A stretch of DNA of 64,000 bases from Pseudomonas sp. C2B4. Its GTDB lineage: Bacteria > Pseudomonadota > Gammaproteobacteria > Pseudomonadales > Pseudomonadaceae. This document shows, one piece after another, positions 24,157 through 34,705 of this stretch. The stretch is taken from contig NZ_JABFMU010000001.1 in assembly GCF_013359695.1 (NCBI RefSeq), forward strand, positions 62,001 to 126,000, in the 5' to 3' direction. The position numbers and the translations under genes are program-made. The notes under the pieces are model-generated. The model had not been told where the DNA came from and did no database searches. It saw only the letters and a program-made list of their open reading frames with translations. Position 1 is the stretch's first letter, and the number at the start of each line of letters is the position of its first letter.

Positions 24157-25725
24157 ATGGCCCTTCCCAGCCGCCATTCACTCTTCCCGTTCCTCACCTG
24201 GTTGCCCCGGCAAACCCGCGCCAGCGTCGGTCGTGACCTGATCGTCGGCCTCAGCGGCGCGATTCTCGCGTTGCCGCAATCCATTGCCTACGCCCTGATC
24301 GCCGGTCTCCCGCCAGAATACGGTTTATACGCAGCGATCATCCCGGTATTGATCGCGTGCCTCTGGGGTTCATCGTGGCATTTGATCTGCGGTCCTACAG
24401 CCGCGATCTCCATTGTCCTGTACGCCAGCGTCAGCCCTCTGGCCGTACCGGCGACGCAGGACTACGTCACCCTGATTCTGTTGCTGACATTCCTGGCCGG
24501 GATTTTCCAGTGGTTGCTGGGCTTGCTGCGCTTTGGTGCGCTAGTGAATTTCGTCTCCCACTCGGTGGTGCTTGGCTTCACCCTCGGCGCGGCGGTGGTG
24601 ATTGCCATCGGCCAACTCCCCAACCTGCTGGGTTTGGATTTGCCCAGCCACGCCACCGCGCTGGACAGCTTCATCACGTTGCTCAAACACCTCGACGAAC
24701 TCGATCAACCCTCGCTGGTGCTGGGGCTGGCGACCGTGGTGGTGGGCATCCTCCTCAAGCTGTGGCTGCCGCGCTGGCCGACGCTGTTGATCACTCTGGG
24801 GCTGGGTGCGTTGTTGGTCTGGCTCTGGCCTTCGATGTTCGGCCATGTAGAACGGGTCAGCGCATTCATGGGCAAGCTACCGCCCTTCAGCCCTTTGCCG
24901 CTGGACCTCGACCTGATCCTGCGCTTACTGCCCAGTGCCGTGGCCGTGGGCATGCTCGGGCTGGTTACCAGCCTGTCGATTGCCCGCTCGCTGTCGGCGC
25001 GTTCGCAGCAGTTGCTCGATGCCAATCAGGAAGTCCGCGCCCAGGGTTTCTCCAATATCGTCGGGGCGTTTTTTTCCGGATCACTATCAGCCGGCTCCTT
25101 CACCCGCTCGGCCCTGAGCTACGAAGCCGGCGCCTGCTCCCCCCTGGCGGGGATTTTTTCAGCGCTGTGGGTGGCGCTGTTCGCAGTTTTCGGCGCGCAA
25201 TTGATTGCACACATTCCGATCCCGGCCATGGCCGGCAGCATTTTGCTGATCGCCTGGGGTCTGGTGGATCATCGTGGTATTCGTGCGTTGCTGCGGGTCA
25301 GTCGCGCCGAGTTCCTGGTCATGGCCCTGACCTGTGTCGCCACCTTGCTGCTGGAACTGCAGACGGCGATCTATGCCGGGGTGCTGGCGTCGCTGTTCTT
25401 TTACCTCAAGCGCACGTCGCAACCACGGGTACAGCATGTGCGCGACGGCGACGAAGACATTCTGCGGGTGGGCGGCTCGATCTTTTTCGGCGCCAGCCAT
25501 TACCTGCAAGTCCGCTTGCAACGAATGCATGGCGCACGCGTGGTGATCGAGGCGCAGCAGATCAACTTCATCGACTATTCAGGGGTGGAAATGCTGCATC
25601 AGGAAGCGCGGCGGCTATTGCGTCAGGAACGCAGCCTGACCCTGCGCCGGGCGCGGCCGCAGGTGGTGGAGGAATTGAGGAAGCTGGAAGGGGCAGAGAA
25701 ATGCCCGATTAGATTTGAAGATTGA
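24157..25725 (+). CDS. SulP-family anion (sulfate) transporter
   Basis: 522 residues. The SulP core of about 10-14 membrane helices shows GLSGAILALPQSIAYALIAGLPPEYGLYAAIIPVLI (the family signature), GPTAAISIVL, FVSHSVVLGFTLGAAVVIAIGQLPNLLG and IVGAFFSGSLSAGSFTRSALSYEAGA. A C-terminal STAS domain (about 430-515, ARVVIEAQQINFIDYSGVEMLHQEA) follows. Next to betC, the obvious substrate is sulfate, either taken up for growth or released after choline-sulfate cleavage. P. aeruginosa also carries a sulfate transporter close to betC. Direction is an inference. Confidence 0.88.
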   Translation: MALPSRHSLFPFLTWLPRQTRASVGRDLIVGLSGAILALPQSIAYALIAGLPPEYGLYAAIIPVLIACLWGSSWHLICGPTAAISIVLYASVSPLAVPATQDYVTLILLLTFLAGIFQWLLGLLRFGALVNFVSHSVVLGFTLGAAVVIAIGQLPNLLGLDLPSHATALDSFITLLKHLDELDQPSLVLGLATVVVGILLKLWLPRWPTLLITLGLGALLVWLWPSMFGHVERVSAFMGKLPPFSPLPLDLDLILRLLPSAVAVGMLGLVTSLSIARSLSARSQQLLDANQEVRAQGFSNIVGAFFSGSLSAGSFTRSALSYEAGACSPLAGIFSALWVALFAVFGAQLIAHIPIPAMAGSILLIAWGLVDHRGIRALLRVSRAEFLVMALTCVATLLLELQTAIYAGVLASLFFYLKRTSQPRVQHVRDGDEDILRVGGSIFFGASHYLQVRLQRMHGARVVIEAQQINFIDYSGVEMLHQEARRLLRQERSLTLRRARPQVVEELRKLEGAEKCPIRFED

Positions 25726-25736
25726 AACACCACTCC

Positions 25737-25836
25737 TGTAGGAGCGAGCCTGCTCGCGAAGGACGCAAGGACAACGCATGTATTCTGAACGCACGAGTTA
25801 TCGTTGACGTCCATCGCGAGCAGGCTCGCTCCTACA
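25737..25836. repeat. REP pair 8 (inward arms, variant TGTAGGAGCG, 100 bases)
   Basis: Same arm variant, length and spacer type as pair 5. It lies between the convergent SulP and aroE genes, ending 5 bases before the aroE stop. Confidence 0.9.
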
Positions 25837-25841
25837 GGGGG

Positions 25842-26666
25842 TTACGCGGCCAGTTGTCGGCGAAGTTCGGCCAACACCGGCGCCGTGTCCGGGCGCACCC
25901 CACGCCACAGGAAAAACGCCTCCGCCGCCTGTTCGGCGAGCATGCCCAAGCCATCCATCGCCACCGCCGCGCCGTGTTCGGCGGCCCAACGACAGAACGA
26001 GGTCGGCTCCTTGCCGTACATCATGTCGTAGCACACCGTTTTGCCCGGTTCGATCAGGCTGGCGGCAATCGGCGGCACATCGCCCGAAAGGCTCGCGGAG
26101 GTCGCATTGATGATCAGGTCCACCGATTCCTGCAGCCAGTCATAGCCGCTGGCCGATACCGGGCCCAGATCGCAGAACAGCTCGGCCAGTAATTCGGCCT
26201 TGTCCACGGTGCGGTTGGCGATGATCACCGACGCCGGCTGCTCGGCCAGCAATGGCTCCAGTGCACCGCGCACCGCGCCACCGGCACCGAGCAGCAAAAT
26301 GCGTTTGCCCTTGAGGCTGAACCCGGCGTTGACCGTCAGGTCCCGGACCAGGCCAGCGCCGTCGGTGTTGTCGCCCAGAAGACTGCCATCGTCCAGCTTG
26401 CTCAGGGTATTTACCGCACCGGCCCGCTGGGCCCGCGCAGTCAAGGTGTCCGCCAGGCGATAGGCCTCTTCCTTGAACGGAACCGTCACGTTCGCTCCCC
26501 GGCCTTCGAGGAAAAATGCCCGGGCGCAGCCGGAAAAATCGTCGAGAGGCGCCAGCGAAGTGCTGTAGTCGAGTTTCTGCGCGGTCTGTTCGGCGAACAG
26601 CCGATGAATCAGTGGCGACTTGCTGTGGCCAATCGGGTTACCGAAAACGACATAACGGTCCATCAA
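25842..26666 (-). CDS. aroE: Shikimate dehydrogenase AroE
   Basis: 274 residues. Reduces 3-dehydroshikimate to shikimate with NADPH in aromatic amino-acid synthesis. Visible features: [20 protein letters not shown] at the start (shikimate-binding serines), [11 protein letters not shown] with the catalytic Lys, [11 protein letters not shown], and the NADPH-binding [17 protein letters not shown] followed by NRTVDKA. Normal length. Co-directional with hemF, 10 bases downstream of it, so probably one operon; the hemF-aroE pairing is widespread in pseudomonads. Confidence 0.96.
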   Translation of the reverse strand: MMDRYVVFGNPIGHSKSPLIHRLFAEQTAQKLDYSTSLAPLDDFSGCARAFFLEGRGANVTVPFKEEAYRLADTLTARAQRAGAVNTLSKLDDGSLLGDNTDGAGLVRDLTVNAGFSLKGKRILLLGAGGAVRGALEPLLAEQPASVIIANRTVDKAELLAELFCDLGPVSASGYDWLQESVDLIINATSASLSGDVPPIAASLIEPGKTVCYDMMYGKEPTSFCRWAAEHGAAVAMDGLGMLAEQAAEAFFLWRGVRPDTAPVLAELRRQLAA

Positions 26667-26676
26667 TATTCCTCGT

Positions 26677-27615
<939 letters not shown>

Positions 27616-27754
27616 CTACGCGGCGCTCCACAGGAGCCAGCCTGCGCAAATGGGCGCGTAGCATACCACCGCCGATACGCTCGTCGCAGTTGACGAAGAT
27701 CAAGCTTAGGAGTTCGATAGGGAGCTTCGCATTGACGACCCAAGGAGAAGGCAA

Positions 27755-28732
27755 ATGGCAAAGCGTATCCAGTTCCGCGTCCATGGCGGCCCCGAAGTAC
27801 TCGAGTATGTGGAGTACCAACCCGCCGAGCCCGGTCCGCAGCAGGTCCGCGTGACTAACAAGGCCATCGGCCTGAACTTCATCGATACCTATTACCGCAG
27901 CGGGCTCTATCCGCCACCGTCCCTGCCATCGGGCGTGGGCTCCGAAGGCGCAGGGGTGGTCGAGGCGGTCGGCAGCGAAGTCACCCGGTTCAAGGTCGGC
28001 GATCGCGTGGCTTACGGCAGCGGCCCCTTGGGCGCCTACAGTGACGTTCACGTTTTGCCCGAGGCCAATCTGGTTCACCTTCCGGATGCTATCAGCTACG
28101 AACAGGCGGCCGGGGTGATGCTCAAGGGCCTGACAGTGCAGTACCTGTTGCGTCAGACCTATGAACTCAAGGGTGGCGAAACCATCCTGTTCCACGCCGC
28201 TGCCGGTGGTGTGGGCTCCCTGGCCTGCCAGTGGGCCAAGGCCTTGGGCGTTAAGTTGATCGGCACGGTGAGTTCAGCGGAAAAAGCCGCCCTGGCCAAG
28301 GCCAATGGCGCCTGGGCAACCATCGACTACAGCCATGAAAACGTCGCACAGCGCGTACTGGAATTGACTGACGGCAAGAAAGTACCGGTGGTGTACGACG
28401 GCGTCGGCAAGGACACCTGGCTGACCTCTCTGGACAGCGTCGCGCCCCGGGGGCTGGTGGTGAGTTTCGGCAATGCTTCGGGCGCAGTGGATGGCGTGAA
28501 CCTGGGGATTCTGGCGGCGAAAGGTTCGCTGTACGTGACCCGGCCGACCCTGGGAACCTACGCCAATAATGCAGAGAACCTGCAACGCATGGCCGATGAG
28601 CTGTTCGAGATGATCATCAGCGGCAAGCTGAACGTGGATATCAGCCAGCGTTATCCACTGGCGGAGGCGGCGAAGGCGCAGACTGAATTGTCGGCGCGGC
28701 GCACGACGGGCTCGGTGGTTCTGTTGCCTTAA
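27755..28732 (+). CDS. qor: NADPH:quinone oxidoreductase (zinc-independent medium-chain reductase)
   Basis: 325 residues. A quinone oxidoreductase-type MDR protein: the N-terminal GroES-like part (YRSGLYPPPSLPSGVGSEGAGVVEAVG) and the NADPH-binding Rossmann part (LFHAAAGGVGSLACQWAKALGVKLIGTVSS) are clear, and the zinc ligands of alcohol dehydrogenases are absent. Likely a one- or two-electron quinone reductase in the cytosol; the physiological substrate is uncertain. Divergent from hemF. AAGGAG lies before the ATG. A REP pair follows 8 bases after the stop. Confidence 0.9.
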   Translation: MAKRIQFRVHGGPEVLEYVEYQPAEPGPQQVRVTNKAIGLNFIDTYYRSGLYPPPSLPSGVGSEGAGVVEAVGSEVTRFKVGDRVAYGSGPLGAYSDVHVLPEANLVHLPDAISYEQAAGVMLKGLTVQYLLRQTYELKGGETILFHAAAGGVGSLACQWAKALGVKLIGTVSSAEKAALAKANGAWATIDYSHENVAQRVLELTDGKKVPVVYDGVGKDTWLTSLDSVAPRGLVVSFGNASGAVDGVNLGILAAKGSLYVTRPTLGTYANNAENLQRMADELFEMIISGKLNVDISQRYPLAEAAKAQTELSARRTTGSVVLLP

Positions 28733-28740
28733 AGACGCTT

Positions 28741-28830
28741 TCGCGAGCAGGCTCGCTCCCACATTGATCGTTGTCGAACACCCATCCTGTGTTCACTGAA
28801 GATCTACTGTGGGAGCGAGCCTGCTCGCGA
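28741..28830. repeat. REP pair 9 (outward arms, 90 bases)
   Basis: Outward order as in pairs 4 and 6, but with a 44-base spacer containing ACTGAAGATC, which is shared with pair 10. It lies between the convergent qor and tsaC genes. Confidence 0.9.
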
Positions 28831-28847
28831 ATGGTGTCACCTCGGTC

Positions 28848-29405
28848 TCAATCCGGACGCACCACGTGCCCGGTCGCCAGATCGCGAATCACGCTCGGGT
28901 TCTTGCGCCCACCCAACATCCCGCCCAGCACCAGATCAACCTGCCCACGGAAATACTGCTCGACGCGAACCCGCGTACGCGCCGCCGGCCGGCCCTGCGG
29001 GTTGGCGGACGTCGACACCAGAGGCCCGACAAGGGCGCATAGGTCCCGTACCTGCGGGTGATCGCTGACGCGCAAGGCCACCGTTTCATGCACGCCGGTA
29101 ATCCACTGCGGCAACAGATTCTGATGCGGCACCAGCCACGTGTTGGGCCCCGGCCAGGTGCTGGCCATGCGGTCCATCCACAGCTCAGGGAAGTCTTCGA
29201 ACAGAAAATCGAACTGGCGAATGTTATCCGCAACCAGAATCAGGCCTTTATCCACAGACCGGCCCTTGATCAGCAGCAAGCGGTCCACTGCCTCTTCGTC
29301 CCACGGGTCGCAACCCAGCCCCCAGACGGCTTCGGTTGGGTAGGCAATCACCGCCCCTGCGCGAACGGCTCGTGCGGCTTGTTGCACACGCCAACTGTTG
29401 ACCAT
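28848..29405 (-). CDS. tsaC: Threonylcarbamoyl-AMP synthase TsaC (YrdC)
   Basis: 185 residues, single-domain Sua5/YciO/YrdC fold: [35 protein letters not shown] at the nucleotide site, then [25 protein letters not shown] and [16 protein letters not shown]. Makes threonylcarbamoyl-adenylate for the t6A modification of ANN-decoding tRNAs. Short TsaC rather than long Sua5 type. It follows dprA leftward with 54 bases between, as in many gammaproteobacteria. Confidence 0.95.
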   Translation of the reverse strand: MVNSWRVQQAARAVRAGAVIAYPTEAVWGLGCDPWDEEAVDRLLLIKGRSVDKGLILVADNIRQFDFLFEDFPELWMDRMASTWPGPNTWLVPHQNLLPQWITGVHETVALRVSDHPQVRDLCALVGPLVSTSANPQGRPAARTRVRVEQYFRGQVDLVLGGMLGGRKNPSVIRDLATGHVVRPD

Positions 29406-29459
29406 GAAAAACTCTCCAGAATAAGGCTCTGCGCAGTTTACCGATCTTCCTTATAAAAC

Positions 29460-30566
29460 CTAGCTCACCCGTGCAAACCAGCGCCCGTTTTCACAGACCG
29501 CACGGCCCTCCATTTCCAGTTCGGTCAGCGCCGCCAGCACCTTTGGCAAGGCCCAGCCGCTGGCATCGGCCAGGGCTTCACTGGTGTGGGGCGCGGCGTG
29601 CAACAGCGTCAGCAAGGGATGAAGCACATCGCTCGCCGGCGTCCCTGGGGATAAAGGCAGCTGCTGCCAACCCCGCAAGGCTTCGAAGATATGTTCGACG
29701 GTTTCCACCAGCACCGCGCCGTCGCGGATCAGTTGGTGGCAACCCTTGGCGCCCGGATGATGGATCGAGCCCGGAATCGCATACACCTCGCGCCCTTGCT
29801 CCACCGCCAACCTCGCGGTGATCAATGAACCGCTGGCCACACTGGCCTCGACCACCAGCACGCCGAGGGACAAACCACTGATGATGCGATTGCGCCGCGG
29901 GAAGTTGCTCGCCGTCGGGCCGGCGTCCAGCGGAAACTCGGAAAGCACCGCGCTGCCCGAGGCAATCATCGCGTCGGCCAGTCGCCGATTACGCTGTGGA
30001 TAAAACTTTTCCAGTCCCGTGCCAAGCACGCCGACCGTTTGCCCGCCAACGTCCAAGGCTGCCTGGTGCGCGGCGGCGTCGATGCCCAGGGCAAGACCAC
30101 TGGTGATGACAAAACCGGCACTCGCCAGGCAGCGGGAAAATGCAACGGCGGTGTCCATGCCCGGTCGTGAAGCACGACGACTGCCAACCATCGCCAGTTG
30201 CGGTTTTTCCAGAATGCCCGGATTTCCTGCCACGAATAACAGCGGCGGGGCATCGCTGATTTCCGCCAGCAGTGCGGGATAGTCAGGCTGGTCCCACATC
30301 AGTAAATGCTGGGCCGGACGCTCCAGCCAGGCCAATGCATGGCTCGCGCCATCGCGAATTTCCGCAGAGCGCCGAGCCTCCGAACAGGCCAGCGGCAAGC
30401 CCAATGCACGCCAGGCACTGGCCGGGGCGCTGATGGCTTTGGACGCTGAACCGAAGGCTTCCAGCAGCTTCTTGAAACGCGCCGGGCCGAGTTCAGGCAG
30501 ACGGTGCAGACGTAAACGAGCTTCCAGTTCCGCAGGGGAAACCGGTGTGACGGCCGACTGTGACAT
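29460..30566 (-). CDS. dprA: DNA-processing protein DprA
   Basis: 368 residues. The Rossmann-like DprA/Smf domain shows MVGSRRASRPG, ALGIDAAAHQAALDVGGQTVGVLGTGLEKFYPQRN, SEFPLDAGPTASNFPRRNRIISGLS and EGREVYAIPGSIHHPGAKGCHQLIRDGA. A C-terminal winged-helix domain (about 300-368) follows. DprA loads RecA onto incoming single-stranded DNA during transformation. Start at ATG 30566. The gene is leftward, after the LysM gene and before tsaC. Two exact DnaA boxes lie in and just upstream of it. Confidence 0.95.
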   Translation of the reverse strand: MSQSAVTPVSPAELEARLRLHRLPELGPARFKKLLEAFGSASKAISAPASAWRALGLPLACSEARRSAEIRDGASHALAWLERPAQHLLMWDQPDYPALLAEISDAPPLLFVAGNPGILEKPQLAMVGSRRASRPGMDTAVAFSRCLASAGFVITSGLALGIDAAAHQAALDVGGQTVGVLGTGLEKFYPQRNRRLADAMIASGSAVLSEFPLDAGPTASNFPRRNRIISGLSLGVLVVEASVASGSLITARLAVEQGREVYAIPGSIHHPGAKGCHQLIRDGAVLVETVEHIFEALRGWQQLPLSPGTPASDVLHPLLTLLHAAPHTSEALADASGWALPKVLAALTELEMEGRAVCENGRWFARVS

Positions 30567-30647
30567 GGATCTTCCTTGATCGTTATAAGCACCCGTCCAA
30601 GCGGGAATAAGCTGTGGATAACTCTGTTGGTAACTTGTGAAGCACGC

Positions 30648-31673
30648 TTACGGATTTCGCACTTTGTCCATCACCGCCAGCGAGCGCGATGCGTTGAGCA
30701 CCAGACCGTAACTGAGTTTGTCGTAAGTACGGAAAACCATGAGCAGGCCCGCGCGCTCATCAGGAATTTTCAGCGGTTGGCCGGTGATCCGGTCACGCAC
30801 GGTTTCACCTGTCTTCATCACCACCAACACATTGCCTTCGGCCAAGCCATCGCGCTGGCCCTTGTTCAGCGTCACCACATCCAATGCGCCGATCTGCGTG
30901 ACCCCGCGTGGGACATCAATGATCAGGCCGTTGATATCGGTGCCGGGGGCGCTGGGCATGAAGGTCGAGTTGATCGAGCGTTCTTCGCCACTGAACAGGC
31001 GGTCGCCCAGGCGCACTTCCTGGGTTGTGCGCTGCAGCGCCAGCGTGGCGACATCACCTTCGGTCGCAACGATCTCGCCGCCGCCGACGTCGTCCGCGTT
31101 GATCCCCAGAAACTCCTGGGTCTGCGGATCGGTGTAGACCTTGCCCTGGCGGAAGATGCCGTAGACCGGTTGCGCCGGGTCGAAGTGGCCGCGGGCGAAG
31201 ATGCGGTCACCCATACCGCTGAGCACACGTTCGGCATCACCGGCGACGATGTAGGGCGCCAGGTCGAAATCCTCGACCTTGTCGACGATGCGGTTGCTCA
31301 GCAGGAAGCTGTTGATCGATTTCAGCGGAATGCTCGGAATCGCATCGGCCACCGGGCTGCTGCGCACTCGTGGCGAGAGTTTGATAGTGCCTCGGGAGGC
31401 GCCTCGATTGAGCGTCAGTCGTGGCTGACCGTTGACGTAGACCAGCGAAAGCGTATCGCCGGGGTAAATGAGGTTGGGGTTTTCGATGTGCGGATTGGCT
31501 TGCCACAGCTGCGGCCACTGCCATGGTTCACGGAGGAATTTTCCGGCGATGTCCCAGAGCGTGTCCCCCGACGCCACCGTGTATTGCTGTGGAAAACCTT
31601 CCCTGAGTTGCACTTGCCCGTGCGCCAGGCCGGCAGAGACCAGAAGGAGCAGGGCGAGTAGTGATTTCCTCAT
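30648..31673 (-). CDS. LysM-domain secreted protein
   Basis: 341 residues. A signal peptide, MRKSLLALLLLVSAGLAHG, is followed by a LysM peptidoglycan-binding module (about 37-88: YTVASGDTLWDIAGKFLREPWQWPQLWQANPHIENPNLIYPGDTLSLV). The rest is a mostly beta-rich domain of unknown role, ending MDKVRNP. It is the LysM gene known next to dprA in pseudomonads, and is probably periplasmic and bound to the cell wall. The frame extends to 31724, but the ATG at 31673 begins the signal peptide. Divergent from def with 166 bases between. Confidence 0.9.
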   Translation of the reverse strand: MRKSLLALLLLVSAGLAHGQVQLREGFPQQYTVASGDTLWDIAGKFLREPWQWPQLWQANPHIENPNLIYPGDTLSLVYVNGQPRLTLNRGASRGTIKLSPRVRSSPVADAIPSIPLKSINSFLLSNRIVDKVEDFDLAPYIVAGDAERVLSGMGDRIFARGHFDPAQPVYGIFRQGKVYTDPQTQEFLGINADDVGGGEIVATEGDVATLALQRTTQEVRLGDRLFSGEERSINSTFMPSAPGTDINGLIIDVPRGVTQIGALDVVTLNKGQRDGLAEGNVLVVMKTGETVRDRITGQPLKIPDERAGLLMVFRTYDKLSYGLVLNASRSLAVMDKVRNP

Positions 31674-31839
31674 GCGGTGAATCCCTTTATTATGTACGTT
31701 CGCGTGAAACGCCAGAGCCATCAATGGCTCGCTCCCGGCTTGCTTATGAAGAGAAGGGAGCTACGTTTTACAACGGTAGCCTGCATCTTCGGACCAGCCA
31801 CCGACCCGACCTTACTTCACACGTGCAGTCATCAAGCTT

Positions 31840-32346
31840 ATGGCCATTTTGAACATCCTCGAATTCCCTGACTCGCGCCTGCGCACCATCGCCAAACCGG
31901 TGGCCGTAGTGGACGATGAAGTACGTCAGTTGGTCGATGACATGTTTGAAACAATGTATGAGGCTCCGGGCATCGGCCTCGCCGCGACCCAGGTCAACGT
32001 GCACAAACGTATCGTCGTGATGGACCTTTCCGAAGACCGCACCGAGCCACGAGTGTTCATCAACCCCGAGCTCGAACCCCTGACCGACGACATGGGCCAG
32101 TACCAGGAAGGCTGCCTTTCGGTACCGGGTTTCTACGAAAATGTCGATCGCCCGCAACGGGTCAAGGTCAAGGCGCTGGACCGCGACGGACAGCCTTACG
32201 AACTGATCGCCGAAGACCTGCTCGCCGTGTGCATCCAGCATGAATGCGACCACCTCAACGGCAAATTGTTCGTCGATTACCTGTCCACGCTCAAACGCGA
32301 TCGCATCAAGAAGAAACTGGAAAAGCTTCATCGCCAGAACGCCTGA
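31840..32346 (+). CDS. def: Peptide deformylase Def
   Basis: 168 residues. Removes the formyl group from the first Met of new proteins. All three motifs are present: GIGLAATQV (motif 1), EGCLSVPG (motif 2, metal-binding Cys) and [11 protein letters not shown] (motif 3, HExDH metal-binding). First of the def-fmt-rsmB-trkA run. An intrinsic-terminator-like hairpin separates it from fmt by about 70 bases. Confidence 0.97.
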   Translation: MAILNILEFPDSRLRTIAKPVAVVDDEVRQLVDDMFETMYEAPGIGLAATQVNVHKRIVVMDLSEDRTEPRVFINPELEPLTDDMGQYQEGCLSVPGFYENVDRPQRVKVKALDRDGQPYELIAEDLLAVCIQHECDHLNGKLFVDYLSTLKRDRIKKKLEKLHRQNA

Positions 32347-32357
32347 TGCCCCTCTTC

Positions 32358-32381
32358 AAAGGCTTGCTGCGGCAAGCCTTT
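32358..32381 (+). terminator. Hairpin with T-rich tail between def and fmt (terminator or attenuator)
   Basis: Perfect 10-base stem AAAGGCTTGC/GCAAGCCTTT around TGCG, followed by TTCTTTT. Inside the presumed def-fmt operon it could give partial termination and so lower fmt and rsmB relative to def. Confidence 0.65.
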
Positions 32382-32416
32382 TTCTTTTCAAGAAGCTTTG
32401 CAATAGAGAGCCACCC

Positions 32417-33376
32417 ATGACCGAGCCACTGCGCATTGTCTTTGCCGGCACCCCGGAATTCGCCGCCGAACACCTCAAAGCCCTGCTGAGCAGTCCTTAC
32501 GAGATCGTCGCGGTCTACACCCAACCGGATCGCCCGGCAGGTCGTGGGCAGAAGCTGATGCCGAGCCCGGTCAAGCAGTTGGCGCAGGAGCACAACATCC
32601 CGGTGCTGCAACCGCCAACGCTGCGCAACGAAGACGCTCAGGCCGAACTGACCGCGCTGAAACCGGACTTGATGGTAGTGGTCGCTTACGGCCTGATCCT
32701 GCCGCAAGTGGTACTGGATATTCCTCGCCTGGGTTGCATCAACAGCCACGCCTCCCTGCTGCCGCGCTGGCGCGGTGCGGCGCCGATCCAGCGTGCCGTC
32801 GAAGCGGGTGACGCAGAAAGTGGCGTGACGGTCATGCGCATGGAAGCAGGGCTCGATACCGGGCCGATGTTGCTGAAGGTCACCACGCCGATCAGCGCCG
32901 AAGACACCGGTGGCAGCCTCCATGATCGACTGGCTGAAATGGGCCCACCGGCCGTGGTGCAGGCGATTGCCGGCCTCGCCGCCGGAACGCTGGAAGGTGA
33001 AGTGCAGGACGACAGCCTCGCCACCTACGCGCACAAATTGAACAAGGACGAAGCCCGCATCGACTGGACGCGCCCGGCTGTTGAGCTGGAGCGACTGGTA
33101 CGCGCCTTCAACCCGTGGCCGATTACCCACAGCACACTGAACGGCGAAGCGCTGAAAGTCCTGGCTGCGAATCTGACTGAAGGCAAGGGCGCCCCGGGGG
33201 AAATCCTCGGCGCCAGCAAGGACGGCCTGATCGTCGCTTGCGGTGAACAGGCCTTGTGTCTGACCCGTCTGCAATTGCCCGGCGGCAAGGCGCTGAACTT
33301 CAGTGATTTGTTCAACAGCCGCCGTGAGAAATTCGCCACCGGTACCGTTCTGGGCCAAACGGCGGACGCTCAATGA
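32417..33376 (+). CDS. fmt: Methionyl-tRNA formyltransferase Fmt
   Basis: 319 residues. Formylates initiator Met-tRNA using 10-formyl-tetrahydrofolate. Features: [20 protein letters not shown] at the start, [25 protein letters not shown] (catalytic His with the SLLPRWRG motif), [17 protein letters not shown], and the C-terminal tRNA-binding domain. Start at ATG 32417; the longer open frame enters def. It shares an ATGA overlap with rsmB downstream. Confidence 0.97.
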   Translation: MTEPLRIVFAGTPEFAAEHLKALLSSPYEIVAVYTQPDRPAGRGQKLMPSPVKQLAQEHNIPVLQPPTLRNEDAQAELTALKPDLMVVVAYGLILPQVVLDIPRLGCINSHASLLPRWRGAAPIQRAVEAGDAESGVTVMRMEAGLDTGPMLLKVTTPISAEDTGGSLHDRLAEMGPPAVVQAIAGLAAGTLEGEVQDDSLATYAHKLNKDEARIDWTRPAVELERLVRAFNPWPITHSTLNGEALKVLAANLTEGKGAPGEILGASKDGLIVACGEQALCLTRLQLPGGKALNFSDLFNSRREKFATGTVLGQTADAQ

Positions 33377-34683
33377 ATCCACGTCTGGCCGCCGCCAAGG
33401 CACTGGCTGCTGTTCTTAACGGAAAAGCCTCACTCAACAGTTCACTGCCGACTCAACTGGACAAGGTCGAGGACCGCGACCGCGGTTTCACCCAGGACCT
33501 GGCGTTCGGCACTGCGCGCTGGCAGCCTCGCTTGTCGGCGCTGGCAGCCAAGCTGCTGCAAAAGCCGTTCAAGGCTGCTGACGCCGATGTCGAAGCACTG
33601 CTGCTGGTCGGCCTCTACCAATTGCTCTATACCCGTGTCCCGGCCCATGCCGCCATCGGTGAAACCGTTGGGTGCGCCGACAAACTGAAAAAGCCCTGGG
33701 CCAAGGCCTTGCTCAACGCCGTGCTACGCCGCGCCCAACGGGAAAGCGAAGCATTGCTGACCGAGCTGGAACGTGACCCGGTAGTGCGCACCGCCCACCC
33801 ACGCTGGCTGCAAAAATCCCTCAAAGCCTTCTGGCCTGAACAGTGGGAAGCCATTTGCACGGCGAACAACGCGCACCCGCCGATGATTCTGCGGGTCAAC
33901 CGCCGCCATCAAACCCGTGATGCTTACCTCGAGCTGTTGAGCGGAGCCGGCATCGCCGCCAACCCGTGTGTTTATAGCCGGGACGGCATCATCCTCGACG
34001 CTGCCGCCGACGTACGCAGTCTGCCGGGTTTCACTGAAGGCTGGATCAGCGTGCAGGACGAAGCGGCGCAACTGGCGGCCGATCTGCTCGACCTGGCACC
34101 GGGCCAGCGCGTGCTGGACGCCTGCTGCGCACCGGGCGGCAAGACCTGCCACATTCTTGAAGCCGAGCCAGGATTGGCCGGTGTTGTGGCAGTGGACCTG
34201 GAAGCCAAGCGTCTGGTACGGGTGCGGGAAAACCTCGAACGCCTGGGCCTGAACGCCGAACTGATCGCCGCCGATGGCCGCGACACTCAGGCCTGGTGGG
34301 ACGGCAAGCCATTCCAGCGCATCCTGCTGGACGCACCATGCTCGGCCACCGGCGTGATTCGTCGTCACCCGGACATCAAGCTCACCCGCCAACCCGATGA
34401 CATCGCCGCGCTGGCGGTTCTGCAGGGCGAACTGCTCGATGCCATGTGGAAAACCCTGGAGGTCGGCGGCATCCTGCTCTACGCCACGTGCTCCACATTG
34501 CCGACCGAGAACACCGAAGTCATCGAGGCATTCCTCACCCGCACACCGGGTGCCCGTGAGCTGGACCTGGCAACCGCAGCGGGCATCAAGCAGCCCCATG
34601 GTCGCCAGTTGCTGGCCCAGGAAGGCGGCCATGACGGGTTCTACTACGCCAAGCTGATCAAGATCGCCGCCGCGCGCGGTTAA
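33373..34683 (+). CDS. rsmB: 16S rRNA (cytosine-967-C5) methyltransferase RsmB
   Basis: 436 residues. An N-terminal NusB-like domain (about 1-140) precedes the SAM methyltransferase domain with [51 protein letters not shown] (one active-site Cys) and [17 protein letters not shown] (catalytic Cys). The order fits RsmB/Sun. Start ATG overlaps the fmt stop by four bases, so the two are translationally coupled. Confidence 0.96.
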   Translation: MNPRLAAAKALAAVLNGKASLNSSLPTQLDKVEDRDRGFTQDLAFGTARWQPRLSALAAKLLQKPFKAADADVEALLLVGLYQLLYTRVPAHAAIGETVGCADKLKKPWAKALLNAVLRRAQRESEALLTELERDPVVRTAHPRWLQKSLKAFWPEQWEAICTANNAHPPMILRVNRRHQTRDAYLELLSGAGIAANPCVYSRDGIILDAAADVRSLPGFTEGWISVQDEAAQLAADLLDLAPGQRVLDACCAPGGKTCHILEAEPGLAGVVAVDLEAKRLVRVRENLERLGLNAELIAADGRDTQAWWDGKPFQRILLDAPCSATGVIRRHPDIKLTRQPDDIAALAVLQGELLDAMWKTLEVGGILLYATCSTLPTENTEVIEAFLTRTPGARELDLATAAGIKQPHGRQLLAQEGGHDGFYYAKLIKIAAARG

Positions 34684-34705
34684 ACGGATTCAATGGAGTG
34701 ACTGG

